In this document: positions 39,681 through 48,087 of the stretch, piece after piece
Position numbering within the stretch: position 1 is the stretch's first letter
Layout of the letters: the number at the start of each line of letters is the position of its first letter
Assembly (NCBI GenBank): GCA_016280445.1
Contig: JAEEGS010000074.1
Span: forward strand, 1 to 51,483
Reading direction: 5' to 3'
Length of the DNA stretch: 51,483 nt
Source of the DNA: Bacteroidaceae bacterium
GTDB taxonomy: Bacteria > Bacteroidota > Bacteroidia > Bacteroidales > Bacteroidaceae
Notes under the pieces: generated by a model
The model's input: only the letters and a program-made list of their open reading frames with translations
What the model was told of the DNA's origin: nothing
The model's database searches: none
Program-made: the position numbers and the translations under genes

Positions 39681-41996
39681 TTAAAAGAGATTCCCGATTT
39701 GAAATACTGCCATGGAGGTCAGCCATGCCAACAGGGTGGTGTAGAGGGCGGTGAAGGCTGCCCATTTCCATTTGCCCGACTCGCTCTTGATGCTGATGCA
39801 GGTGGGGATGCAGGGCATGTAGAGAAGGACAAAAATCATGAAACTGAATGCAACCAGGGGAGTCATGCCGCTGGTGGTGATGTCGCCATGATAGAGCACG
39901 GCCATGGTGCTCGCCACAATCTCCTTGGCTCCCACACCGGCAATGAGGGCAACTCCTTCCTTCCACTGGAGTCCGCATGGCTGAATAATGGGTTCGATGG
40001 CTTTGCCTATCTGCCCGATATAACTGAGTTCCATCTGCTGCTCCTCAGGCAATTCTGTGTGGCGAGGGAAGTAACTGAGTGCCCACACCACGATGCTGGC
40101 GAGCAGGATGGTGGTGCCCATCTTCTTGAGGTATTGCTTGCCTTTCTCCCAGGTGTGGCGTGACACGCTCTTGGCGGATGGCATGCGGTAAGGAGGCAGT
40201 TCCATGACGAAGGGGCTGCTCTCTCCTTTCACGATGACGCGGCTGAAAAGTTTTGCCATCAGGATGCTGAACATGATGCCGACCAGATACATGCAGAAGA
40301 GGATGAGTGCCGAGTTCTTCGGGAAGAAAGCACCAATGATGATGATATAGACAGGCAATCGCGCTGAACAGGACATGAGGGGGATGATGAGCATGGTGAT
40401 GAGGCGCGACTTGCGGTCTTCGATGGTGCGTGTGGCTATGATGGCTGGGATGTTGCAGCCAAAGCCCATAATCATGGGAATGAACGACTTGCCGTGCAGA
40501 CCCATGCGGTGCATGATTTTGTCCATGATGAAGGCGGCACGCGCCATGTAGCCACTGTCTTCCATCCACGAGATGAAGGCGTAGAGTATCATGATGTTGG
40601 GCAAGAAGACGATGACGCCACCCACACCGCTGATGATGCCATCGACGATAAGGTCTTTCAGAGCGCCGTCGGACATCCATGCCCCGGCTTGCTCGCCAAG
40701 CCATCCAATGGCGGCATCAATCCAGTCCATCGGGTATTGCCCGATGTTGAAGGTGCAGAAGAACATGAGATACATGAGCAGGAGGAAAATGGGGTAGCCC
40801 CATATCTGATGGGTGACCACAGCATCGATACGCTTGGTCATGAGACGCTTGTAGCGGTTCACCTTCTGGAAGGTCTCTTTCATGGCACCCTGCACGAAGC
40901 CATACTTGGCATCGGTGATGGCCGACTCGCTGTCTTCTTCGATTTCCTTGAGGATAGCTTTCTGGCACGCATCCCGTTCGGCAAGAATGTCGGTGGCGTT
41001 GTCGAGTTTCCGGACAATGCTTTCCACCTGCCGGTCATTCTCCAAAAGTTTGATGGCAAGGAAACGGGCGGAATAGTTGTGGTGGGGTTCTGGGTTCAGA
41101 CGGATGAGTGCCTCGACCTTGGCGATGTTCTCTTCGAGCAACACTCCATGATTGACGTGTATATGTCTGGCTATCTTCTGATTACCTTCAGCAATCTGAA
41201 TGATTTGATGGAAGAGTTCCTTGACCCCTTCGCCTGTCTTTCCGACGGTGGGCACGATGGGCACTCCGAGCAGGATGCCGAGTTGCTGCATGTCGAGTTG
41301 GTTGCCACTCTCACGCAGTTCGTCGAACATGTTGAGTGCCATAATCATGGGCACATCCATGTCAATGAGTTGCGTGGTGAGGTAGAGATTGCGCTCGAGG
41401 TTGCTAGCATCGACCACATTGATGATGATGTCAGGATGCCGCTCGATGATGTATTTGCGCACATAAAGTTCTTCGGGCGTATAGGCAGAGAGCGAATAGG
41501 TGCCTGGGAGGTCGACCAGATGGAAGTGATAACCTTCAAAGTTGAAATGTCCGACCTTGGCATCGACGGTCACACCAGAGTAGTTGCCGACGCGTTCATG
41601 TGCTCCGCTGGCAATGTTAAAGAGGGTGGTTTTGCCGCAGTTGGGATTGCCGACAAAGACTACGTTGAGTTCATGCTCTTTCTCCTTGGCCAACCGATGA
41701 ATGAGTTCATCGCAGTCGCTGGCGGGGATACCTTGCAGGTCGGGGTGCCGGGCTTTCCACGCCTTGGCTTCTTCTTCGCTGACCACTTCGACGAGTTCTG
41801 CTTCTGCACGGCGAAGACTGACCTCATAATCCATGATTTTGTATTTCACGGGGTCGTGGAGGGGTGCATTGAGCAACACCTCCACGCTCTTGCCTTTGAT
41901 GAAGCCCATCTCCACGATGCGTTTACGGAAACCTCCATGTCCCATCACGCGCACAATGATGCCTTTTTCTCCTGTCTTTAACGCTGAAAGTTTCAT
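39681..41996 (-). CDS. feoB: Fused FeoA-FeoB ferrous iron transporter
   Basis: Inner-membrane Fe2+ importer. The start at 41996 (MKLSALKTGEKGII) is chosen because the longer frame to 42017 begins inside the -7 box. Residues 1-75 are a FeoA SH3-like domain (VRVMGHGGFRKRIVEMGFIK). The G domain follows: P-loop GNPNCGKTTLFN (about 115-126), G2/G3 region GVTVDAKVG and DLPGTYSLSAYTPEE, NxxD as LNMFDE. The membrane part has two Gate-type segments (WMEDSGYMARAAFIMD, GFGCNIPAIIATRT, MLIIPLMSCSARLPVYIIII) and ends FQIGNLF. The fusion is standard for Bacteroidota. It leads the small Cys-rich gene and is divergent from a hemerythrin-LuxR regulator. Confidence 0.96.
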   Translation of the reverse strand: MKLSALKTGEKGIIVRVMGHGGFRKRIVEMGFIKGKSVEVLLNAPLHDPVKYKIMDYEVSLRRAEAELVEVVSEEEAKAWKARHPDLQGIPASDCDELIHRLAKEKEHELNVVFVGNPNCGKTTLFNIASGAHERVGNYSGVTVDAKVGHFNFEGYHFHLVDLPGTYSLSAYTPEELYVRKYIIERHPDIIINVVDASNLERNLYLTTQLIDMDVPMIMALNMFDELRESGNQLDMQQLGILLGVPIVPTVGKTGEGVKELFHQIIQIAEGNQKIARHIHVNHGVLLEENIAKVEALIRLNPEPHHNYSARFLAIKLLENDRQVESIVRKLDNATDILAERDACQKAILKEIEEDSESAITDAKYGFVQGAMKETFQKVNRYKRLMTKRIDAVVTHQIWGYPIFLLLMYLMFFCTFNIGQYPMDWIDAAIGWLGEQAGAWMSDGALKDLIVDGIISGVGGVIVFLPNIMILYAFISWMEDSGYMARAAFIMDKIMHRMGLHGKSFIPMIMGFGCNIPAIIATRTIEDRKSRLITMLIIPLMSCSARLPVYIIIIGAFFPKNSALILFCMYLVGIMFSILMAKLFSRVIVKGESSPFVMELPPYRMPSAKSVSRHTWEKGKQYLKKMGTTILLASIVVWALSYFPRHTELPEEQQMELSYIGQIGKAIEPIIQPCGLQWKEGVALIAGVGAKEIVASTMAVLYHGDITTSGMTPLVAFSFMIFVLLYMPCIPTCISIKSESGKWKWAAFTALYTTLLAWLTSMAVFQIGNLF

Positions 41997-42014
41997 GCCG
42001 TTGTAATTTGTGTG

Positions 42015-42045
42015 CAAAGTTACGGTGTTTTGCCGTGCTATACAA
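42015..42045 (-). promoter_or_regulatory. Promoter for feoAB
   Basis: On the minus strand TTG (42043-42045), 20-nt spacer and TAACTTTG (42015-42022). A leader of only about 10-15 nt precedes the ATG at 41996. Confidence 0.75.
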
Positions 42046-42120
42046 TACTCAAAAGTTGGTAATTTACGTCCGATTCGTTAATTATCATGGTTTTTCTGAA
42101 GAAAATTCCTTTTTTTTCAC

Positions 42121-42128
42121 TACCTTTG
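42121..42128 (+). promoter_or_regulatory. -7 box (TACCTTTG) for the hemerythrin-LuxR gene
   Basis: TACCTTTG 59 bp upstream of the ATG at 42188. No clear -33 TTG. It lies back to back with the feoAB promoter, in a 191-bp divergent spacer. Confidence 0.55.
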
Positions 42129-42151
42129 CAACCTGTTAGATGGTTTACGCA

Positions 42152-42189
42152 ATTCTGAATGGTCTTTAATAACAAAAAACATTCAGAAT
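42152..42189 (+). repeat. Perfect inverted repeat overlapping the regulator's start codon
   Basis: ATTCTGAATG (42152-42161) and CATTCAGAAT (42180-42189) are exact inverted copies 18 nt apart; the right arm includes the first two bases of the ATG at 42188. It could be an operator or an mRNA hairpin hiding the start. Confidence 0.65.
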
Positions 42190-43168
42190 GATGGTTGTAT
42201 ATAGAAAGCATTATATGGCTGGTCAGTACAAGTCAGCAGACAAATTGAGTTATGTGATTGCCAATGATTATCGCCTCTTGCAGGTGATGAGTCGTTTCGG
42301 CATCTCTTTGGGATTTGGCGAGAAAACCATCATGGAGGTGTGTCGCCAGTGCGGGGTTGATGCAGATACGTTCTTGACAATCATCAACTATGTGAAGGAT
42401 GGGGCAGAGAATCGTCCGCAGCATGTGGAACAGGTGAAGGTGGATTCCGTGTTGGGTTACTTGAAGCGCTCCCACTCGTATTTTCTCGGCTATCTCTTCC
42501 CGAACATACGTTTTCATTTGTTGAATGCCATCGATTGTTCTGTGCAGAACGAAATCGCCTTCTTGGTGCTGAAGTTCTTTGATGAATATGTGGAGGAAGT
42601 ACGCAGCCACATGGAGTATGAGGAGACGACCGTGTATGCCTACGTGCAGCGGTTGCTGGACGGCGAGTTGGTGTCGATTGACAACAGTCACTTGCTTTCA
42701 CGCCACCACGAGGCGATAGAAAGCAAGTTGAAGGAGTTGAAGAACCTCTTCATGCAGTATTATCCGCAGACGGAAATCAACGAGAAACTCAATGCGGTCA
42801 TCGTGTCCATCTATCAGGCGGAGGAGGAGGTGAGCATCCACAGCATGGTGGAAGACAACATCTTTGTGCCAGCCGTTCGCAGGTTGGAACATCAGACAAA
42901 GATGCGGCAGCCAGCCGAGGAAGTGCCACAAACTAGTTCACCGAATGCGAATGAGGAACAGTTGTCGGAACGTGAAAAGGAGATTGTGGTGTGTGTGGCG
43001 AAAGGAATGTCGAATAAGGAGATTGCCGATGTGCTTTGCCTCTCTGTGAATACGGTGACGACGCATCGTCGCAACATTGCACGGAAACTGCAAATCCACT
43101 CGCCTGCTGGCATTACGATTTATGCGATTGTCAATAAACTGGTGACATTAAACGAAGTGAATATATAA
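42188..43168 (+). CDS. RIC/hemerythrin-LuxR fusion, putative iron- or NO-responsive regulator
   Basis: 326 aa. Residues 18-70 resemble the N-terminal module of Fe-S repair proteins (ScdA/YtfE), although the CCGG motif is replaced by LGFGEKT. Residues 85-235 are a hemerythrin-like four-helix region with H96, H141-x3-E145, H173/H174 and H218-x3-E222; this spacing is close to that of the YtfE di-iron ligands as I recall them. Residues 258-320 are a LuxR helix-turn-helix ([20 protein letters not shown], then [15 protein letters not shown]). No receiver domain is present. It is divergent from feoAB, so it may sense iron, oxygen or nitric oxide and control that or the downstream genes; the ligand is inferred. 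Confidence 0.85.
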   Translation: MMVVYRKHYMAGQYKSADKLSYVIANDYRLLQVMSRFGISLGFGEKTIMEVCRQCGVDADTFLTIINYVKDGAENRPQHVEQVKVDSVLGYLKRSHSYFLGYLFPNIRFHLLNAIDCSVQNEIAFLVLKFFDEYVEEVRSHMEYEETTVYAYVQRLLDGELVSIDNSHLLSRHHEAIESKLKELKNLFMQYYPQTEINEKLNAVIVSIYQAEEEVSIHSMVEDNIFVPAVRRLEHQTKMRQPAEEVPQTSSPNANEEQLSEREKEIVVCVAKGMSNKEIADVLCLSVNTVTTHRRNIARKLQIHSPAGITIYAIVNKLVTLNEVNI

Positions 43169-43197
43169 ATTATAAATCTATAAATCAACATTGTATT

Positions 43198-44307
43198 ATG
43201 GAAAGAAAAGTTGCTCTTATTACAGGTATCACCGGCCAAGACGGTTCTTACCTTTCAGAATTCCTTTTGGCAAAAGGCTATGAGGTGCATGGAACTATTC
43301 GCCGTTCATCGGTGGATTACCGTGAACGTATCGCTCATCTTGAAGGTACTCCCAACTTCCACTTGCACTATGCTGACCTCGGTGATTCGATGTCGATGCT
43401 TCAGGTAGTCAGCAAGGTGCAACCCACCGAGATTTACAATCTTGCCGCTCAGTCGCACGTGCAGGTGAGTTTCGACTCTCCAGAGTTCACGGCTGATGTT
43501 GATGCTGTAGGTGTGCTCCGTGTGTTGGAAGCAGTTCGTTTGTGTGGATTGGCTGACAAATGCCGCATCTATCAGGCTTCCACTTCTGAGTTGTATGGCA
43601 AGGTGGAGGAGGTTCCACAGAACGAAAAGACTCCATTCCATCCTTATTCTCCATACGCTGTAGCTAAACTCTATGGATTCTGGATTGTGAAGGAATACCG
43701 TGAGGCCTACAACATGTATTGCTGTTCAGGCATTCTGTTCAACCATGAGAGTGAGCGTCGTGGCGAGACTTTCGTGACCCGCAAGATTACCCTTGCTGCT
43801 GCCCGCATCGCTCAAGGTAAGCAAGATAAACTCTATCTGGGAAATCTCTCTTCACTCCGCGACTGGGGCTATGCCAAGGACTATGTGGAGTGCATGTGGC
43901 TCATCCTTCAGCAGGAGAAACCAGAGGACTTCGTGATTGCTACGGGTGTGCAGCACTCGGTGCGTGAGTTTGCTTACTATGCATTCAAGGCAGCAGGCAT
44001 TGAACTGAAGTTTGAGGGTGAAGGCATGGATGAGAAGGGTGTTTGTATTGCAGGTCCAGAGAACCTGATTGGCAAGACACTTGTTGAAGTTTCTGCCGAC
44101 TTCTATCGTCCTACGGATGTGGTGAACCTTTGGGGCGACCCCACAAAGGCAAAGGAGAAACTGGGTTGGAATCCTCAAACCACTTCGTTCGAGCAACTCG
44201 TTTCCATCATGGTGAAGCATGATATGGAGAAGGTGGCTGCCGACCACGTGGCATCGGTGATGCGCACTAACTTGGCTGAATATCTGGAGAAAGGACTTGT
44301 GAAGTAA
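43198..44307 (+). CDS. gmd: GDP-mannose 4,6-dehydratase
   Basis: Cytosolic NADP enzyme that makes GDP-4-keto-6-deoxymannose, the first step to GDP-L-fucose. Short-chain dehydrogenase features are plain: [20 protein letters not shown] with GxxGxxG at residues 10-16, the [20 protein letters not shown] segment and the YxxxK catalytic pair in [12 protein letters not shown], then [17 protein letters not shown], typical of Gmd. Length is 369 aa. It begins 29 bp after the LuxR-type gene and is followed by fcl after 20 bp. No terminator separates it from the regulator, so read-through is possible. Confidence 0.97.
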   Translation: MERKVALITGITGQDGSYLSEFLLAKGYEVHGTIRRSSVDYRERIAHLEGTPNFHLHYADLGDSMSMLQVVSKVQPTEIYNLAAQSHVQVSFDSPEFTADVDAVGVLRVLEAVRLCGLADKCRIYQASTSELYGKVEEVPQNEKTPFHPYSPYAVAKLYGFWIVKEYREAYNMYCCSGILFNHESERRGETFVTRKITLAAARIAQGKQDKLYLGNLSSLRDWGYAKDYVECMWLILQQEKPEDFVIATGVQHSVREFAYYAFKAAGIELKFEGEGMDEKGVCIAGPENLIGKTLVEVSADFYRPTDVVNLWGDPTKAKEKLGWNPQTTSFEQLVSIMVKHDMEKVAADHVASVMRTNLAEYLEKGLVK

Positions 44308-44327
44308 AAGTCAAAAAGTCAACGAAC

Positions 44328-45524
44328 ATGGCATTAGATAAGAATAGTAAGATATTCGTGGCAGGACATCACGGTTTGGTGGGGTCTGCTATTTGGAACA
44401 ATCTCAAGTCACGTGGTTACGAGAATCTGGTGGGCAAGTCCCACGCAGAGTTGGATCTGCTCGACCCTGTGGCAGTCAAGAAGTTCTTCGATGAGGAACA
44501 GCCAGATGCGGTTGTGTTGGCTGCTGCTCATGTGGGTGGCATCATGGCTAACCTGCAATATCGTGCCGACTTCATCTATCAGAACCTGCAGATTCAGCAG
44601 AATGTGATTGGCGAAGCATGGAAACACGGGGTGAAGAAACTCCTCTTCCTCGGCTCCACTTGCATTTATCCAGGCGAAGCACCTCAGCCAATGCCTGAAG
44701 ATTGCCTGCTCACCTCTCCACTCGAATACACGAACGAGCCATATGCCATTGCCAAGATTGCAGGCTTGAAGATGTGTGAGTCGTTCAACCTCCAGTATGG
44801 CACCAACTACATCGCTGTGATGCCAACCAATCTGTATGGACCTAATGATAACTTCCATCTCGAAAACTCTCATGTGCTCCCAGCCATGATTCGCAAGATT
44901 TATCTGGCTAAATGCTTGAATGAGGGCGATTGGGAGGCTGTTCGCAAAGACTTGGGGCTTCGTCCCGTGTCGATGAAAGTGCCAAAGATGGTGGATGGAC
45001 AAGGTGCTCCGGAAGAGAATGCGTCGAAGGCCACACAAACCATCATGGCGACGGCCATGAGCGATGAATACACCATCCTTCAGGTGCTGCGTCACTATGG
45101 CATCACTCCCGAGGCTGTCACCTTGTGGGGAACAGGTGCTCCCATGCGTGAGTTCCTTTGGAGTGAGGAAATGGCCGATGCATCAGTACATTGCCTCCTG
45201 AATGTGGACTTCCAAGATGTGATTGAAAAGAGTGACTTCGTTGTGAATCGCGATGGCATCAAGGAAATCCGCAACTGCCACATCAATGTGGGTACAGGAA
45301 AGGAAATCTCCATCAAGGAAGTGGCTGAGAAAATCATGCAGGAAATTGGCTTCAAAGGTGAACTCCGTTGGGATGCTTCAAAGCCAGATGGAACGTTGAA
45401 GAAACTGACCGATGTGGAAAAACTGCATCGTCTCGGATGGCATCATACCATCGAAATTGATGAAGGCATCCACCGGTTGTATGAATGGTATCTGAAAGGC
45501 ATCTGCATCAACCACAAACAGTGA
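44328..45524 (+). CDS. fcl: GDP-L-fucose synthase
   Basis: Epimerase-reductase that converts GDP-4-keto-6-deoxymannose to GDP-L-fucose with NADPH. VAGHHGLVGSAIWNNLKSRG at the N terminus holds the nucleotide-binding GxxGxxG; FLGSTCIYPGEAPQPMPED and the catalytic YxxxK in NEPYAIAKIAGLKM follow, with the MPTNLYGPNDNFHLENSHV stretch. At 398 aa it is longer than the E. coli enzyme because of an insert of about 60-70 residues (around 200-265, GLRPVSMKVPKMVDG), usual in Bacteroidota. It is translationally coupled to the next gene. The pathway feeds fucosylated surface glycans. Confidence 0.96.
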   Translation: MALDKNSKIFVAGHHGLVGSAIWNNLKSRGYENLVGKSHAELDLLDPVAVKKFFDEEQPDAVVLAAAHVGGIMANLQYRADFIYQNLQIQQNVIGEAWKHGVKKLLFLGSTCIYPGEAPQPMPEDCLLTSPLEYTNEPYAIAKIAGLKMCESFNLQYGTNYIAVMPTNLYGPNDNFHLENSHVLPAMIRKIYLAKCLNEGDWEAVRKDLGLRPVSMKVPKMVDGQGAPEENASKATQTIMATAMSDEYTILQVLRHYGITPEAVTLWGTGAPMREFLWSEEMADASVHCLLNVDFQDVIEKSDFVVNRDGIKEIRNCHINVGTGKEISIKEVAEKIMQEIGFKGELRWDASKPDGTLKKLTDVEKLHRLGWHHTIEIDEGIHRLYEWYLKGICINHKQ

Positions 45525-46291
45525 TTAGCAAAAATAAAATCAAGTATATCCGTTCGCTGGAGATGAAAAAGCATCGTAAGGCGAATGGTGTTTTTGTGGC
45601 TGAAGGCTACAAACTGGTTGGTGACTTGCTGAATCATTATGAATGTGTGTATCTGGCTGCTACCTCTGACTGGCTTTCAGCACATGCCACATGGCTCAAA
45701 GCACATGGCGAAAAGGGATTGGAAGTGGATGAGGTGACGGACGAGGAACTTCGCAAAATCAGTTTCCAAGAGACTCCTCAACAGGTGTTGGCTATCTTCA
45801 GGCAACTGAATGAATCGGTTGATATTTCTGCAGTAGTGAAATCTCAACTCTGTTTGGCTCTTGACGATGTACAAAATCCTGGGAACCTTGGTACAATCGT
45901 ACGTCTGGCAGATTGGTTTGGCATCGAACATATTTTTTGTTCTCATTCTTGTGCCGACATTTACAATCCGAAAACAGTACAGGCGACCATGGGTGCTATG
46001 GCTCGTGTGCAGGTACATTATGTGGATTTGCCGGAAGTGCTGAGTGGTTTAGAACAGAACATTCCTGTTTATGGTACTTTTCTCGATGGAGAAAATCTCT
46101 ATCATAAGGAACTGGCGAACAGGGGTGTTGTCGTGATGGGAAATGAAGGTAAAGGCGTGTCGAAGGAGGTGGAGAAGTTTGTCACTGAACGGCTCTACAT
46201 TCCCAATTATCCAGCAGGAAGGGAAACGTCAGAGTCGTTGAATGTGGCTATCGCCACTGCTATCGTATGTGCAGAGTTCCGCAGGAGATAG
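45521..46291 (+). CDS. SpoU/TrmH-family RNA 2'-O-methyltransferase, GTG start
   Basis: SAM-dependent methylation of ribose in tRNA or rRNA. The GTG at 45521 overlaps the fcl stop as GTGA, giving the shortest sensible N terminus (VISKNKIKYIRSLEMKKHRK); the longer ATG at 45485 lies inside fcl. Residues 1-100 form the L30e-like substrate domain (GVFVAEGYKLVGDLL). The SPOUT motifs follow: motif 1 DDVQNPGNLGTIVRLADWFG, motif 2 VVVMGNEGKGVSKEV and motif 3 IPNYPAGRETSESLNVAIAT with the knot. Length is 256 aa. The target nucleotide is not clear. Its 3' end overlaps the convergent gene at 46229. Confidence 0.93.
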   Translation: MISKNKIKYIRSLEMKKHRKANGVFVAEGYKLVGDLLNHYECVYLAATSDWLSAHATWLKAHGEKGLEVDEVTDEELRKISFQETPQQVLAIFRQLNESVDISAVVKSQLCLALDDVQNPGNLGTIVRLADWFGIEHIFCSHSCADIYNPKTVQATMGAMARVQVHYVDLPEVLSGLEQNIPVYGTFLDGENLYHKELANRGVVVMGNEGKGVSKEVEKFVTERLYIPNYPAGRETSESLNVAIATAIVCAEFRRR

Positions 46292-46477
46292 AACTTTCTG
46301 TGTGTGATATGCTTCTTTCCCTCGGATGATGATGGTGCCACCTAACCATTCGGTCATGGGCAACTCGTTTGTAAGAGGATAATGATTCACCACCAAATGT
46401 TCAAAGAGTTCTACAACGTGATTGTTGTGGAACTCTTTTTCGTTGATAAAAACTCTTGATGCCGCCACTCGTCGCAT
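46229..46477 (-). CDS. Small conserved Bacteroidales protein, overlapping the methyltransferase gene
   Basis: 82 aa from the ATG at 46477, five bases after the DUF4296 stop. The core MRRVAASRVFINEKEFHNNH and ELPMTEWLGGTIIIRG resembles a small protein I recall following DUF4296 genes in Bacteroides (pattern ASRV...TEWLGG). No signal or membrane segment. Its last 20 or so codons overlap the opposite-strand methyltransferase gene by 63 bp; the segment after GKEAYH may therefore be poorly constrained. Function unknown. Confidence 0.6.
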   Translation of the reverse strand: MRRVAASRVFINEKEFHNNHVVELFEHLVVNHYPLTNELPMTEWLGGTIIIRGKEAYHTQKVLSPAELCTYDSSGDSHIQRL

Positions 46478-46481
46478 ACGC

Positions 46482-47456
46482 CTATTTTCTTTGTGGTTTA
46501 CGGCGGCGTGGCCCAATAGAGTTCGGAGTACGCACGGATGGTGCTTTTTGAATCTTTATCTGTTCTCCCGTTCTGTTCTGTAGGCGAATTTCTTCGGGCG
46601 AGAGACGGCGTTTCATCTCTTGGGTGGCAGAGTCCTCCTTTGTCGTATCTTCCGGCAAACTGTCAGTTGGCTCTTCCACAGTTTCTTTGGGCTTCTCGTG
46701 CATGCGAACCAAGGATATGTCATCAATCAAACAGAGGTTTCGGATGGTTTTCTTCCCTTGGTATTGGAAAAATCCAGTAATGCTTTTGATGTCCTTGGTG
46801 GCATCTGTTTGCAAAGTGAGCTGTTGTGTGCCATTGGATGTGATGACACGTGAAACTCCTGCGGTTTTTCCGTCAGTGTAGCAGACACCCAATCCAACAC
46901 TCAGCATAATGTCGTAAGTGGATACGTCTTCCCTGATAAACAAAGGAGTGAGGGTCAGGATGAACTGGTCATTTCTCCTGAAACTGGTATCAGCATGGAT
47001 GGTGAAACTTTCGTGGCTCAGCAGTTCTTTGCTATGCAGGGCAAGCGTACGGGCAGAACTCCAAAGGTTTGTTGTGTCACCTCCCGTTGCATAAATTGCC
47101 ATCATGTCGTTATTGCCGTTCACAATCTGTACCTCTTCGTTGATGGATGTATAACGCTCTTTCAGATGAGTGTAGATTTTGTGCAAATCTTTGGGGTGGC
47201 GATTGTAATAAACGATAGATGAATCGAACTGCTCTTCGGTGATGCCATGCTTGGCATACACAGAATTGATATAGTCTTGTGCTTTCTCCAGCCGTTCTTC
47301 CGAAGTCGGAAGTTGGTCAATAACGCCTTGCATCAAGTGATAGTCATACAGCACATCCTCCATCTTGCCACGTGAGAGCACGTCTTTCGGACGGTTTTCG
47401 CATGCCGCAAAAAGGAGAAGAAGGAGTATGAATCCAAACAGATGATGCCTTTTCAT
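46482..47456 (-). CDS. DUF4296 lipoprotein
   Basis: Bacteroidota-specific exported protein of unknown role. The signal (MKRHHLFGFILLLLLFAAC, lipobox FAAC) is followed by the domain: SRGKMEDVLYDYHLMQGVID, AKHGITEEQFDSSIVYYNRH and HLKERYTSIN, which are typical of DUF4296 (about 25-115). The C-terminal half contains a less conserved beta-rich region and a charged tail with RRLSPEEIRLQNRT and GPRRRKPQRK. Its position right after lspA is conserved in the group and supports a link with lipoprotein maturation or the envelope. Length is 324 aa. Confidence 0.9.
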   Translation of the reverse strand: MKRHHLFGFILLLLLFAACENRPKDVLSRGKMEDVLYDYHLMQGVIDQLPTSEERLEKAQDYINSVYAKHGITEEQFDSSIVYYNRHPKDLHKIYTHLKERYTSINEEVQIVNGNNDMMAIYATGGDTTNLWSSARTLALHSKELLSHESFTIHADTSFRRNDQFILTLTPLFIREDVSTYDIMLSVGLGVCYTDGKTAGVSRVITSNGTQQLTLQTDATKDIKSITGFFQYQGKKTIRNLCLIDDISLVRMHEKPKETVEEPTDSLPEDTTKEDSATQEMKRRLSPEEIRLQNRTGEQIKIQKAPSVRTPNSIGPRRRKPQRK

Positions 47457-47460
47457 TCTC

Positions 47461-48081
47461 TTATTTTCTTAACTGATATTGGCTGATTAACTTGTGGTAG
47501 AACAGCAACAATGCCACGATGCCACACGAGATGGCTGCATCAGCAAAGTTGAAGATAGGGGAGAAGAACACACAATGCTGCCCCGAATAAATAGGCATCC
47601 AATCAGGCATGTCCCATTCTATCAAGGGAAAGTAGAACATATCGACCACCTTGCCATAAAGGAACTCGCCATATCCTTCTCCCCAAGGCTGGAAATCAGC
47701 CACCTGCGGATAAGGAGGATTGTTGAAAATGAGTCCGTAGAATAGACAATCGATGATGTTGCCTGCCGCACCGGCTGCAATAAGTGTGAGACAGACGATG
47801 TACCCTATTGGTCGTCTGCGTCGAATCTCTTTAAAGATGAACCAGCCAATTAGACAGACAGCCACAACGCGGAAGAGGGTGAGGAATAGTTTTCCGCCCC
47901 AGAGTTCCCATCCGAAAGCCATACCGTTGTTTTCCACAAACAGGAGGCTGAACCAACTGGTGATTTCGATGCGTTCACCCAAATACATGCCCGTCTTGAC
48001 ACTGACCTTGATGATTTGGTCAATGACAAGAACGGCCATGAATAGGACGATGGAAAGAATATGTTTGTTCTTTCTGGTCAT
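47461..48081 (-). CDS. lspA: Lipoprotein signal peptidase (SPase II)
   Basis: Inner-membrane aspartyl protease that removes signal peptides from lipidated prolipoproteins; this window alone has several such substrates. The ATG at 48081 is used; the frame extends to a TTG at 48087, directly after the ileS stop. Four hydrophobic spans are visible. The catalytic aspartates are in GAAGNIIDCLFYG and FNFADAAIS, with the family VLVIDQIIKVSV near the N terminus and FVENNGMAFG. A loop of about 45 residues between the aspartates is longer than in E. coli but usual in Bacteroidota. The gene follows ileS with no spacer, so they are co-transcribed. Confidence 0.95.
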   Translation of the reverse strand: MTRKNKHILSIVLFMAVLVIDQIIKVSVKTGMYLGERIEITSWFSLLFVENNGMAFGWELWGGKLFLTLFRVVAVCLIGWFIFKEIRRRRPIGYIVCLTLIAAGAAGNIIDCLFYGLIFNNPPYPQVADFQPWGEGYGEFLYGKVVDMFYFPLIEWDMPDWMPIYSGQHCVFFSPIFNFADAAISCGIVALLLFYHKLISQYQLRK

Positions 48082-48087
48082 CTTCAA

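Noticed and set aside
40494-41981. 495-aa plus-strand ORF
   Set aside because: Antisense to feoAB; typical shadow with no start context.
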